64,000 bases of DNA from positions 1-64,000 of the forward strand of contig NZ_AUKX01000005.1 of NCBI RefSeq assembly GCF_000424985.1, given 5' to 3'. The notes beneath the pieces are model-generated. The model had not been told where the DNA came from and did not search any database. It was given only the letters and a program-made list of their open reading frames with translations. Made by a program: the position numbers and the translations under genes. The first letter of the stretch is position 1. Each line of letters starts with the position of its first letter. Positions 27,099 to 36,470 of the stretch are shown here, piece after piece. The DNA comes from Arenibacter latericius DSM 15913 (lineage in GTDB: Bacteria; Bacteroidota; Bacteroidia; Flavobacteriales; Flavobacteriaceae).

Positions 27099-29315
27099 AT
27101 GAAACCCAAACTATTAATATTATTATTAACCTTTTTCCTTTTTTCTGTAGGATGTTCAGAAAAAGACAACCCAGTGATTTTACCAGACGAAGAGGGTGGA
27201 ACTGTTACCCAAAAAGATCCTGATTACTATGCCCCCGCTAGTGTTAGTAGCATAGATAAGGATGCACAAATAACTCCTAGTTCAGCATCTGCTAGTGAGC
27301 ATCAAAATGGAACGGATATAGATAAGACCTTAGACGGAGATAAAGGAACAAATTATCATAGCAGATGGGGAAACCAAACAGAATACCCGGTTGACTTAAT
27401 ATATGATTTTGAAAAGGATATAGACGAAATAGATTATTTTGTGCTATATCCTAGAAGTGATGGGAATAATAACGGGGCCATCCTACAGCTAACTATTTAT
27501 ACTAAAACTCAAGGAGAAAGTGAGTTTGTAAAGTTTAATGAGTACGAGTTCAATAATGGAATGACACCAAAGATTATAAGCTTTCCCGAAGGTTTTAAAA
27601 ACCCAGAATCTATTAAACTATCCGTTACAAAAGGAATTAATGATTTTGTAAGCTTAGCAGAAATAGAGTTTTATAAAAAAAGTGCTGCTTTAGAAGCTAG
27701 TCTTGGTGTTTTTAGCGACAAAGCCTGTACCCAATTAAAACCTGGCGTGACTAAAGACGATATTTTGGCAATTGAAAATGTCTTTATTAAAACCATGGCA
27801 CTTGCTATCTTCAACAACGTTTATGACGAATTTAGAATAGGTGACTTTAAAAGTTATCCAGACCCGGGGATAATTGCTAAAACAAACAAAACAAGCACCT
27901 ACGGCATTTATGATAATGTTACTGGTATTTACGTTAAACGAGGAAGTGAAATGGTTGTTTTCATGGACGACTTTGAAGGAGAAATATCCCTAAGTGTTGT
28001 TAATCATAATGAAGGCTTTGGGGGTGTAGATTATGTAATGCAGCCCGGGCTTAACCGCTTTAAAGTAAATACTGAAGGACTTGCTTATTTAATGTATCAA
28101 GATGAAAATGAATACCAAGTTAGAGCCAACTTCGCCACTGGTACAATAAACGGATATTTTGATGTAGCCAAGCATACCAATGATGACTGGAAAGATCTAA
28201 TTACTAATGCAGAATATAGTTATTTTGATGTTCTGGGTGAATTTGCACATTTATCTTTTACTACAGACGACCTTCGTCAACATACTACTGATATTATAGA
28301 ACTAATTGGTCTCTATGATGATATAGTTGATTTAGAACAAGACTTTTTAGGCCTATACAAATATAATAGAGCTAATAAGACCCGCATGTATTTTAGAACC
28401 AACACCCATCAGGATATGTATATGTATGCAACTTCCTATAGAACGGAGTATAGTAAAGGTACCATGCCTGCACTCTGTAATCCTAGTACCCTAAAAGCTT
28501 CTCCATGGGGACCTGCACATGAGGTTGGGCATGTAAACCAAACAAGACCTGGTTTAAGATGGTTGGGTATGACCGAGGTTTCTAATAACATTTATAGCCT
28601 TTATGTACAAACCACATGGGGTAATGAGGCTAGAATTGACGCAGAGCAGCTTAATCCGTATAACAACCGTTACGAAAAGGCTTTTACAGAAATTTTAGCT
28701 AATAATCTTCCGCATGGTGAGCATGGGGATGTATTCTGTAAACTAGTACCCTTTTGGCAATTACAACTATATTTCTCCAATGTATTGGGTAATGAAGATT
28801 TTTATAAAGACGTACACGAAAGAATTAGAGTAAGCGACAATCCATCTTCTCATGGGGCTGCTCAGGTTGAGTTTGCTAAAATATGTTCTGATATTGCAGA
28901 AACAGATTTAACAGAGTTCTTTATAGACTGGGGATTTCTTAAAGCAGTTAATGCAGACTTAGATGATTACGGACAGGGAACAATAAACGTTACACAATCC
29001 ATGGTAGACGATGCCATATCCTATATTAAAAGTAAAGGCTATCCAGAACCTGAGATGAAATTGCAGTTTTTACACGAGCAAAGTTTAAACACATTTAAAA
29101 ATAAAGGTGCTCTTAGTGTAGGGAAAGCATATGTATCTAATACAAAAGTTACTATTTCTGGAACAAATAACGCTGCCGTTTATCAACAAGAGCGAGATGG
29201 TAATATTATTTATATATCGCCAAGAGCTACTTTTACAGTTGCCAATTTTGAATCCAATGACAAAATATTTGCAGTTGGCTATGACGGGGAGCGTATAGAA
29301 TTGTCCGTAAATTAA
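27099..29315 (+). CDS. M60-family (mucinase-type) metallopeptidase with discoidin domain, lipoprotein
   Basis: This 738-aa lipoprotein (LLLTFFLFSVGC, Cys19) has a discoidin-like domain (about 55-195, GTNYHSRWGN) and a peptidase M60 domain (about 215-620). The zinc motif HEVGH is at residues 474-478, with the distal Glu493 (GMTEVSNN), fitting HExxHx(8,28)E of M60/enhancin-type proteases. Family members cleave mucin-like O-glycoproteins, usually aided by a carbohydrate-binding module as here. Beside a GH109 GalNAc-ase this suggests an O-GalNAc glycoprotein target, which is inference. The C-terminus (about 650-738) is a small beta domain. The terminator lies about 60 bp after the stop. Confidence 0.9.
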   Translation: MKPKLLILLLTFFLFSVGCSEKDNPVILPDEEGGTVTQKDPDYYAPASVSSIDKDAQITPSSASASEHQNGTDIDKTLDGDKGTNYHSRWGNQTEYPVDLIYDFEKDIDEIDYFVLYPRSDGNNNGAILQLTIYTKTQGESEFVKFNEYEFNNGMTPKIISFPEGFKNPESIKLSVTKGINDFVSLAEIEFYKKSAALEASLGVFSDKACTQLKPGVTKDDILAIENVFIKTMALAIFNNVYDEFRIGDFKSYPDPGIIAKTNKTSTYGIYDNVTGIYVKRGSEMVVFMDDFEGEISLSVVNHNEGFGGVDYVMQPGLNRFKVNTEGLAYLMYQDENEYQVRANFATGTINGYFDVAKHTNDDWKDLITNAEYSYFDVLGEFAHLSFTTDDLRQHTTDIIELIGLYDDIVDLEQDFLGLYKYNRANKTRMYFRTNTHQDMYMYATSYRTEYSKGTMPALCNPSTLKASPWGPAHEVGHVNQTRPGLRWLGMTEVSNNIYSLYVQTTWGNEARIDAEQLNPYNNRYEKAFTEILANNLPHGEHGDVFCKLVPFWQLQLYFSNVLGNEDFYKDVHERIRVSDNPSSHGAAQVEFAKICSDIAETDLTEFFIDWGFLKAVNADLDDYGQGTINVTQSMVDDAISYIKSKGYPEPEMKLQFLHEQSLNTFKNKGALSVGKAYVSNTKVTISGTNNAAVYQQERDGNIIYISPRATFTVANFESNDKIFAVGYDGERIELSVN

Positions 29316-29331
29316 AGTTTCAAGGAGATTA

Positions 29332-29358
29332 CGTCTAATTGATAAAGTAAATTAGACG
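29332..29358 (+). other. hairpin just downstream of the M60 gene
   Basis: CGTCTAATT and AATTAGACG form a 9-bp stem with a 9-base loop without a T tract. It precedes the terminator at 29377 and may protect the 3' end. Confidence 0.45.
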
Positions 29359-29376
29359 CTACCTCATTAAAAATAT

Positions 29377-29422
29377 AATGGTATGTGAAAGGGAAATTTC
29401 CCAATCGCATACCATTTTTTTA
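29377..29422 (+). terminator. Rho-independent terminator closing the M60 transcript
   Basis: AATGGTATG and CATACCATT pair (9 bp), with a nested perfect GGGAAATTTCCC palindrome in the loop, and are followed by a T-rich run. The rest of 29423-29776 before the next SusC gene is AT-rich leader or promoter DNA without an ORF. Confidence 0.75.
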
Positions 29423-29776
29423 TTACAAAAAACTTAAGAACTGCCGACTATGGCATAAAAAAACAAGCACCAAAAAGGGCTCATGAGATATAATTAGATG
29501 AGATTTTACACAAAGAAATCCTCTTAAAACCAAATTAAAATAGCATTATAAAATTTGGTTAACATTGAAAAATTGTACAGCTTTACGACTTTTTTCCGTC
29601 AGAATTCATATTCTATTGTATAAAACAGAGTATAATTCTTAGCCTAACAGAAGACTTTTATTTTTTTTTAAACAACAGCAAAATCAATAATTAACAATGA
29701 AGAACACATCACTATTAATGAACACTTAAATTATTCACCTTTTAAAAATTAACACCTAATTAAATTAAACTAAACA

Positions 29777-32700
29777 ATGAAAAAAACAATTAACAAAGGA
29801 TTATTCCTACTTATGCTAATCTTCACCTTTGCAGCTCAGGCTCAAGAAATTAGCATAACAGGAGTGGTTACAGACGCAAGTTCAGCCACTCCAATTCCAG
29901 GAGTTAATGTGGTAGAAAAAAACACAACCAATGGAGTAGCAACAGATTTCGATGGAAATTATTCCATCAATGTAACTAGCGGAAGTGTATTGGTATTTAG
30001 CTCACTTGGGTATTTATCTCAAGAAATTACTATTACAAATCAAACAAATATAGATATTAGCCTAGTTGAAGATGCTGCCCTATTAGATGAAGTAGTGGTT
30101 GTAGGATATAGCACTCAAAAGAGAGAAAGCTTAACCGGATCTTTACAAACCGTTGATGGTGAAGAATTACGCAACGTAACGACCCCTTCTGTAGAAAACA
30201 TGCTAAATGGTAAAGCTCCTGGTGTATTTGTTGCACCTGGATCCGGAAGGCCTGGTTCTAGAGGGGGTGTGGTTATCCGAGGACAGGCTACATTAAGTGG
30301 TACTACTAGCCCGCTATGGGTTATAGATGGTGTTATTGTAGGGTCTGGAGCAGGTGAACTAAACCCGGAAGATATTGAGTCTATGACCATATTAAAAGAT
30401 GCCGCTTCAACTTCTATTTACGGATCTCAGGGAGCAAACGGGGTTATTGTAGTGACCACTAAAAGAGCTAAAATGGGGAAAACTAGCGTGAATATTTCCA
30501 CAAAATTAGGCTTTAGTCAACTTAACAATGGAAACACTAAAATGATGAACGGGGCAGAATTGTACGATACTTACGCGTCCTTCTCTAATGCCGATCAGAT
30601 TTCTTTTCCTCGCTGGAACGCCGACTTGCGCAATAGCAATTTCGATTGGTGGAACCTTGCAACCCAAAGTGGTTTAACACGGAATTACAATGTTTCCATT
30701 GAAGGTGGTTCCGAAACACTACGCTCCTTTATGTCCGTAGGATTATACGATGAGCAAGGCGCAGTTAAAGGATATGATTATAAGCGTTATAATTTCCGCT
30801 TTAAAACAGAATACAAACCTTTTGATTGGTTAACGGTAAAGCCCGCCTTAGTAGGTTCGCTTCGTGATGTGGAAGACAAACAGTATTCTACTACAGCTAT
30901 GTACTCTAATTTGCCATGGGATAGTCCTTTCGACGAAAACGGAAACTTAGTACCCCATCGTTATAATGGATGGGTAAACAGTGCAAGTACCAACTACTTG
31001 TACGACTTACAATGGAATCACTCCGCCAATAAAAACTATGAATTTATGGGGAACTTTGATTTCGATATTAAATTGACCGACTGGTTAACTTTCTCATCTG
31101 TTAATAACATTCGCTACAATAGTTACAAGGCAAAAGGTTACACAGATCCCCGTTCTAACGGAGGCGAAAGTGTAGGCGGACGAATTACAGACTACAGATC
31201 GGAGTACACCCGACAGTACACTAACCAAATTTTAAGATTCAATAAAGGTTGGGATAAACACTACCTAAACGGTTTACTTGCTTATGAATTTAACGATTAC
31301 CGCAGTGAAACTCTAGACGTTTACGGAACCGGATTTATTCCTGGTTTTGAAGTGCTAGACGTAGTCTCTAAACCAGAACGAACCAAAGGTGGTATAAATG
31401 AGTGGGCTGTACAGTCGGTACTTTTTAATGGAAATTATTCTTATGATAGTAAATACATGGGGCAGGTATCTTTCCGTAGGGATGGAGCATCTAATTTTGG
31501 TGACAATGCCAAGTATGGAAACTTCTTCTCAGTAAGTGGAGGATGGAACATAGACCAAGAAGATTGGTTTAAGGCAGACTGGGTAGATGCGCTAAAATTA
31601 CGTGTTGCTTACGGTTCTGTAGGAAACCGTCCAAGTTCCCTATACCCACAATATGACCTTTATGCCGTTTCTACAGGGGCTGGATACAATGAAAATCCGG
31701 GGGCACTAATCAGTCAAATTGGAAACAAAGACCTTACCTGGGAAAAAACATATACTAGTGGAGTGGGTATTGATGCAAGAATGTTTAATGACCGTGCAAG
31801 ACTTACGGTAGATTACTATGAGAAAAATACAGATAATATCCTATACCAAGTTCCAGTTACTGGATTAACTGGAGTTACTAGCATTTGGCAGAACATAGGC
31901 GAAATGAAGAACAAAGGTATAGAAGTTGCCTTTGGAGGTGATATTATCCGCAATGAGGATTTCATCTGGAGCCTAGATGTGAATATGGGTCACAACGTAA
32001 ATAAATTAACAAAACTATATAAGACAAAAGATGCCAGTGGAAATTATGTAGTTAGACCAATAATCATTAGTGATGGACTAGGTATTGCTGGTTCTGCACA
32101 GCGAATGCTAGAGCCGGGTCGCCCAGTAGACACCTATTATCTAAAAGAATGGGCAGGGGTAAATTCTGAAAACGGATTACCTATGTGGTATAAAGTAGAA
32201 AGAGACAATGAAGGTAACGAACTTTCTAGAACTACCACTTCTAACTATTCCGAAGCTACCTTTGAAAAAACTGGTAAAGTTTCTCCCGATCTATTTGGAG
32301 GGTTTACCACTGCCTTATCTTATAAGCGATTCGACCTCAACGCAGTTTTTGGCTATTCTATAGGTGGAAAGATCTATAATTACTCTCGTCAAGAATACGA
32401 CTCAGACGGTACCTATACAGACCGTAATCAAATGCGTCTTAGACCGGGATGGAGTCGTTGGGAAAAACCAGGCGATATAGCCACTCACCCAATTGCAAGG
32501 TATAATAACCAAGACAAAGGAAATGCTACCTCAACCCGTTTTTTAGAGAAAAGTGATTTTTTAAAGATGCGCTCTCTTACTTTGGGTTACAATCTTGATC
32601 TGAGCCAGTATAATATTGACAACTTACGTATTTCATTCACTGGGGAAAACCTATTTACTATCACCGATTATTCTGGGGTAGATCCTGAAATTCCAGTTAA

Positions 32701-32788
32701 TGATAATGGAGCAATTATGGGATCCACAGGACCAGGGGTATATCCGGCAACACGTAAATTTATGCTTGGCCTTAACTTGAAATTTTAA
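29777..32788 (+). CDS. SusC/RagA-type TonB-dependent receptor (second)
   Basis: This 1003-aa receptor has the signal peptide GLFLLMLIFTFAAQAQ, a carboxypeptidase-regulatory-like domain (about 24-100, ITGVVTDASSATPIPGVNVV), the TonB box (ALLDEVVVVGYSTQKR), a plug with ASTSIYGSQGANGVIVVTTK and a full barrel ending LGLNLKF. It differs clearly from the first SusC, so it probably imports another ligand or fragment. The SusD partner follows after 11 bp. A 460-bp gap with a terminator separates it from the M60 gene, so it forms an independent transcription unit. Confidence 0.95.
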   Translation: MKKTINKGLFLLMLIFTFAAQAQEISITGVVTDASSATPIPGVNVVEKNTTNGVATDFDGNYSINVTSGSVLVFSSLGYLSQEITITNQTNIDISLVEDAALLDEVVVVGYSTQKRESLTGSLQTVDGEELRNVTTPSVENMLNGKAPGVFVAPGSGRPGSRGGVVIRGQATLSGTTSPLWVIDGVIVGSGAGELNPEDIESMTILKDAASTSIYGSQGANGVIVVTTKRAKMGKTSVNISTKLGFSQLNNGNTKMMNGAELYDTYASFSNADQISFPRWNADLRNSNFDWWNLATQSGLTRNYNVSIEGGSETLRSFMSVGLYDEQGAVKGYDYKRYNFRFKTEYKPFDWLTVKPALVGSLRDVEDKQYSTTAMYSNLPWDSPFDENGNLVPHRYNGWVNSASTNYLYDLQWNHSANKNYEFMGNFDFDIKLTDWLTFSSVNNIRYNSYKAKGYTDPRSNGGESVGGRITDYRSEYTRQYTNQILRFNKGWDKHYLNGLLAYEFNDYRSETLDVYGTGFIPGFEVLDVVSKPERTKGGINEWAVQSVLFNGNYSYDSKYMGQVSFRRDGASNFGDNAKYGNFFSVSGGWNIDQEDWFKADWVDALKLRVAYGSVGNRPSSLYPQYDLYAVSTGAGYNENPGALISQIGNKDLTWEKTYTSGVGIDARMFNDRARLTVDYYEKNTDNILYQVPVTGLTGVTSIWQNIGEMKNKGIEVAFGGDIIRNEDFIWSLDVNMGHNVNKLTKLYKTKDASGNYVVRPIIISDGLGIAGSAQRMLEPGRPVDTYYLKEWAGVNSENGLPMWYKVERDNEGNELSRTTTSNYSEATFEKTGKVSPDLFGGFTTALSYKRFDLNAVFGYSIGGKIYNYSRQEYDSDGTYTDRNQMRLRPGWSRWEKPGDIATHPIARYNNQDKGNATSTRFLEKSDFLKMRSLTLGYNLDLSQYNIDNLRISFTGENLFTITDYSGVDPEIPVNDNGAIMGSTGPGVYPATRKFMLGLNLKF

Positions 32789-32799
32789 TTAGAAACAAC

Positions 32800-34509
32800 A
32801 TGAAAAAAATATTTATATCCATATTAGCTATCGCAGGACTTTCTGCCTGTGATATTGACCGCTACCCTTATGGAAGTATGGACTCGGAAACAATTGTTCA
32901 AGATCCAGATGCTTCCCTAGAATCATTACTAAACGGAATGTACGCTCAGTTAAAAGCATGGTCAGACCCCATGCATCGTATGGGGGAATATGCCGGAGAT
33001 AATATGATGATTCGTGGATCCTCTACAGATGCATTCTACGAATTTATTTCCTATTCTCGTACACCAAATAACTATCGTTTAACCCAGTTTTGGAATTCGG
33101 GATATAAAGCTATTGCACAGGCCTCTAATATCATTGATATGATTGACGAAGGACAAAGTCCAGAAATAGATAATAAAATTGGTGAATCTTACTACGTACG
33201 TGGTATGATGTATTTTTACCTTACCCGTGCATTCGGTCGTCCATATTATCAAGATCCAGAAACAAATTTAGGAGTGCCTATAGTTAACGGAACTCCTGAG
33301 GATGTAATTAATTTGGAGTTAGAGGATCGTGCTACTGTTAAGGAATCGTATGAGCAAGCCATCAGCGATTTAAAGAAGGCAGAAGAATTACTCAATTTAG
33401 AGAAAGATCCAATATATGCTACCAAAGAAGCGGCTCAGGCTATGCTTTCTCGTATTTATCTCTTTATGAGTGGCACGTATACATCACCCAATACAGAATA
33501 TGCTCAACTTGCAGTAGACTACGCGGATAAAGTAATTAATTCAGGGAAGTATTCTTTATTGCCAAGGGAAGATTTTATGAAGTACAATACTTTTATCCCT
33601 GAAAATAATGAAGAAACCATTTTCGCTATTAAACGTGTGGCTTCGGAATTTTCTGGATTCGATCACTACTATGGAGTTGGAGGAATGTATGCCAACCTAG
33701 GTGGTATGGGCTGGGGTGAAATGTACGCAAGTGCCAAATATATTGATTTACTAAACGAAACCGGTCGTAATGACTGGCGCTCGGACAGTTATAATTTGGT
33801 TGATGCACGGGCTGCTTTTATAGAGCCTACCTATGCTAAAGATGCAGATACAGGGGAGTTCACCGAGGTATTCCGTTTCATCAAAGATGATAATGGAAGT
33901 TTAAATTACGTTCAAGCAGAGATTAGCCGTAATGCTGGTATCATAAGCTGTAAAGAAGGAGACAACACCTATATCTTGACTCCTGTTGATACCGAGCAAG
34001 AAATTTATACCATCCTTTATAAAGATGGTAAAACCTATAAGGGTGTTATAGATAACTTTATAACTCTTAATCGTGTGTATCCACAGTTCTACATCACCAA
34101 AGCATCTCGTGAAGGAGAGGAATCTCACTTGCATTCTCCAGTTATTAGCCGTTTGGGTGAAATTTACCTGAACCGTGCCGAAGCATATGCTAAACTAGGA
34201 AATTATGAAGCTGCTTTAGGTGATTTAAACAGAATTAGAGAGCGTGCTATTGTAGATGGAGGATATAACTCTTTGGATGCTACTAACGCAAGTACGCGTA
34301 TTGATAAGGAGCGTCAATTAGAGCTAGCCTACCAGGCAGAAAGGAGTTATGATGTATTCCGTAATGGAAAAGAATTAACTCGTCAATATCCGGGACCTCA
34401 TAATCAATTTGAAGACATCTCGGCTAATGACTTCCGTGTTATATACTATATTCCACAAGATGCTATTAACTCGTACCCTGGAACTCTTACACAGAATCCA
34501 ACACAATAG
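32800..34509 (+). CDS. SusD/RagB-type glycan-binding lipoprotein (second)
   Basis: This 569-aa lipoprotein has the signal ISILAIAGLSAC (Cys17). SusD family blocks are present: SLLNGMYAQLKAWSDP, YYVRGMMYFYLTRAFGRP, RLGEIYLNRAEAYAKLGNY and ERQLELAYQAERSYDVFRNG. It partners with the SusC directly upstream. The last gene of a two-gene operon, it ends 40 bp before a strong terminator. No extra surface glycan-binding protein or glycosidase accompanies this pair, so its ligand must be inferred from elsewhere. Confidence 0.95.
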   Translation: MKKIFISILAIAGLSACDIDRYPYGSMDSETIVQDPDASLESLLNGMYAQLKAWSDPMHRMGEYAGDNMMIRGSSTDAFYEFISYSRTPNNYRLTQFWNSGYKAIAQASNIIDMIDEGQSPEIDNKIGESYYVRGMMYFYLTRAFGRPYYQDPETNLGVPIVNGTPEDVINLELEDRATVKESYEQAISDLKKAEELLNLEKDPIYATKEAAQAMLSRIYLFMSGTYTSPNTEYAQLAVDYADKVINSGKYSLLPREDFMKYNTFIPENNEETIFAIKRVASEFSGFDHYYGVGGMYANLGGMGWGEMYASAKYIDLLNETGRNDWRSDSYNLVDARAAFIEPTYAKDADTGEFTEVFRFIKDDNGSLNYVQAEISRNAGIISCKEGDNTYILTPVDTEQEIYTILYKDGKTYKGVIDNFITLNRVYPQFYITKASREGEESHLHSPVISRLGEIYLNRAEAYAKLGNYEAALGDLNRIRERAIVDGGYNSLDATNASTRIDKERQLELAYQAERSYDVFRNGKELTRQYPGPHNQFEDISANDFRVIYYIPQDAINSYPGTLTQNPTQ

Positions 34510-34544
34510 TAAATAATACAGGTTATTAGTTAAATTTACTCTGC

Positions 34545-34583
34545 AAAAAAAGCCCTTACGAATAAAATACGTAAGGGCTTTTT
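34545..34583 (+). terminator. Rho-independent terminator after the second SusD
   Basis: AAAAAAGCCCTTACG and CGTAAGGGCTTTTT form a perfect stem with a 9-base loop. Flanking A and T tracts could make it act in both directions. Confidence 0.9.
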
Positions 34584-34716
34584 ACTTAATGATTCCTAAC
34601 CTCATTTTATATAATTCTCATTGTTTTGCTATGTTCCTTTTTTGTAAAAAAATAGTGTAGGTGAAATTCAACTATAAAAAAGACACCATGATCGTGGCCT
34701 AACCATTGACAACAAC

Positions 34717-34763
34717 AAAAAATCCCAAGCCCTCTTAAATCTTAAGAGTACTTGGGATTTTTA
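34717..34763 (-). terminator. terminator of the minus-strand Gfo/Idh/MocA gene
   Basis: AATCCCAAG / CTTGGGATT pair, with CTCTTAA / TTAAGAG pairing inside. Both flanks are A/T runs, so read from the minus strand the stem is followed by T. It is located 20 bp beyond the stop at 34783. Confidence 0.8.
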
Positions 34764-34782
34764 TTATACTACTTACTTAAAA

Positions 34783-36129
34783 CTAAATCACCAGAGTCTT
34801 TCCAGGCATTGGAATATTATAAGTGCCATCTGCATTTGGCTGCACCGGCGCTGGGGAATCCCATGTCAGGTTATCTGGAACTAAAGCGATGTTAGACTGC
34901 ATTGCTTCTTCCAGTTTAATAACCTTCCCAGAATACGTAGCCATACGTCCAATAATTGCGCTCATAGTACTCTTAGCACCATTTTCCGCATCGCTAATTA
35001 CTCCTTTGTTTCTAATGGATTGGAATAGTTTTACATGCTCTACCTGATATGGGTTAGGATCGTCTTTACCTCTATGAGTAAATATATCCCCGCCATTATA
35101 ATCTTTAATAAAGGTATTATCGCCATAAGTCTCTATAGTTCCTTTAGTACCTTGGAACACCTCTGCTACCCTATTCATTGTTTCTGGATGGTGCCTACAC
35201 TGACTAGCAATTACAGCTCCACTTGGATAGGTGTATTCTACAAAGTGATGGTCATAAATTTCTCCATGGTCTTTTCCGGTACGTACCTGTCTTCCTCCCA
35301 TACCTTGAGCTGAGATAGGATATTCTCCAATAAACCAGTTAGCCACATCAATATTGTGGATGTGCTGCTCTAATATATGGTCTCCGCACAACCAGTTAAA
35401 GTAATACCAGTTACGCATTTGGTACTCCAATTCGGATTGTCCAGGCTGTCTCTCACGTACCCATACGCCTCCACTATTCCAATATACTTGTCCGGAAACA
35501 ATTTTCCCGATCTTATTTTCCTTAATTTGTTGGAGTCCGGCCAAATAATTGTCCTGGTAATGTCGTTGTAACCCCACTACCACATTTAATTTTTTCTCCT
35601 TAGCAACCTTTGCGGCAGCCAATACTTTACGTACCCCTGGCACATCTGTTGCAACCGGTTTTTCCATAAATACGTGCTTCCCTGCATTTACGGCAAATTC
35701 AAAATGCTGAGGCCTAAATCCAGGAGGAGTTGCTAAAATAACTACATCGGCAAGAGCCATTGCTTTTTCTGCTCCATCAAAACCTACAAACTGATTTTCC
35801 TTGGGAACATTCACCCTTTTAGAACCGTCAAAAGCCTTTTTCACGTTAATTAAACTTCCCTGTAGCCTATCCTCAAATGCATCAGCCATAGCAACCAGTT
35901 CGGTATTTGGATCGGCCTTTAAAGCCTGTATAGCAGCTCCCGTACCTCGACCACCACAACCTACCAAAGCAATTTTCAACATTTTATCGTTAGCTACGTT
36001 TACCATAGCGTTCATTTGCATACCCGGTAAGATCATAGCACCCGTAACTAAAGCACTACTCTTACAAAAATCCCTTCTGCTATTTTTTTTATTAGCAGGA
36101 GATTTTTTGGAATTGTCATTAATTTTCAT
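34783..36129 (-). CDS. Tat-exported Gfo/Idh/MocA-family oxidoreductase
   Basis: This 448-aa protein carries a twin-arginine signal (NSRRDFCKSSALVTGAMIL), the NAD(P) loop IALVGCGGRGTG (about 53-64), the EKPV motif (MEKPVATDV) and a C-terminal alpha/beta domain with NWYYFNWLCGDHILEQHIHN, a set conserved in one periplasmic Bacteroidota branch. The family acts on sugars, often inositol- or uronate-like, by NAD(P)-linked redox; no specific substrate is assigned. It is convergent with the second SusD and divergent from the glucosidase at 36471. It lacks GH109-specific blocks, so a glycosidase call is not supported. Confidence 0.85.
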   Translation of the reverse strand: MKINDNSKKSPANKKNSRRDFCKSSALVTGAMILPGMQMNAMVNVANDKMLKIALVGCGGRGTGAAIQALKADPNTELVAMADAFEDRLQGSLINVKKAFDGSKRVNVPKENQFVGFDGAEKAMALADVVILATPPGFRPQHFEFAVNAGKHVFMEKPVATDVPGVRKVLAAAKVAKEKKLNVVVGLQRHYQDNYLAGLQQIKENKIGKIVSGQVYWNSGGVWVRERQPGQSELEYQMRNWYYFNWLCGDHILEQHIHNIDVANWFIGEYPISAQGMGGRQVRTGKDHGEIYDHHFVEYTYPSGAVIASQCRHHPETMNRVAEVFQGTKGTIETYGDNTFIKDYNGGDIFTHRGKDDPNPYQVEHVKLFQSIRNKGVISDAENGAKSTMSAIIGRMATYSGKVIKLEEAMQSNIALVPDNLTWDSPAPVQPNADGTYNIPMPGKTLVI

Positions 36130-36403
36130 TCGTAGAAGTTTATTTGTTTTATATCAAGATTCCGATTTGTGGTTTTCTTATTAAACCAAAATCATTTTAT
36201 ACAAGCTGTTAAGATAAGTATTAAATAGCAACCGTACAATTTACATTTTAAATTTAAACACTTACTTTTTAGCTGTCATAAAAAATTACACTAATCTTAC
36301 TTTTAAACAACCTAAAAAATATAGATTACTAAATATTGATTTAGCCCTCTAAATGCTTATTATTACAAGAAAACATAAGATTTCTTAGTTAAAGAACAAA
36401 TGT

Positions 36404-36411
36404 TATCTTTA
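36404..36411 (+). promoter_or_regulatory. candidate -7 box (TATCTTTA) of the GH63-like gene
   Basis: It matches the flavobacterial TAnnTTTG box at seven of eight positions and lies 60 bp before the ATG. No clear -33 TTG is seen at the right distance. The rest of 36130-36470 is AT-rich divergent leader with no ORF. Confidence 0.3.
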
Positions 36412-36470
36412 AGACCGAAAAAAAATAAGCCGATAATAGGATATACCCTTAAAACCAAGAGCAAGCAGAG

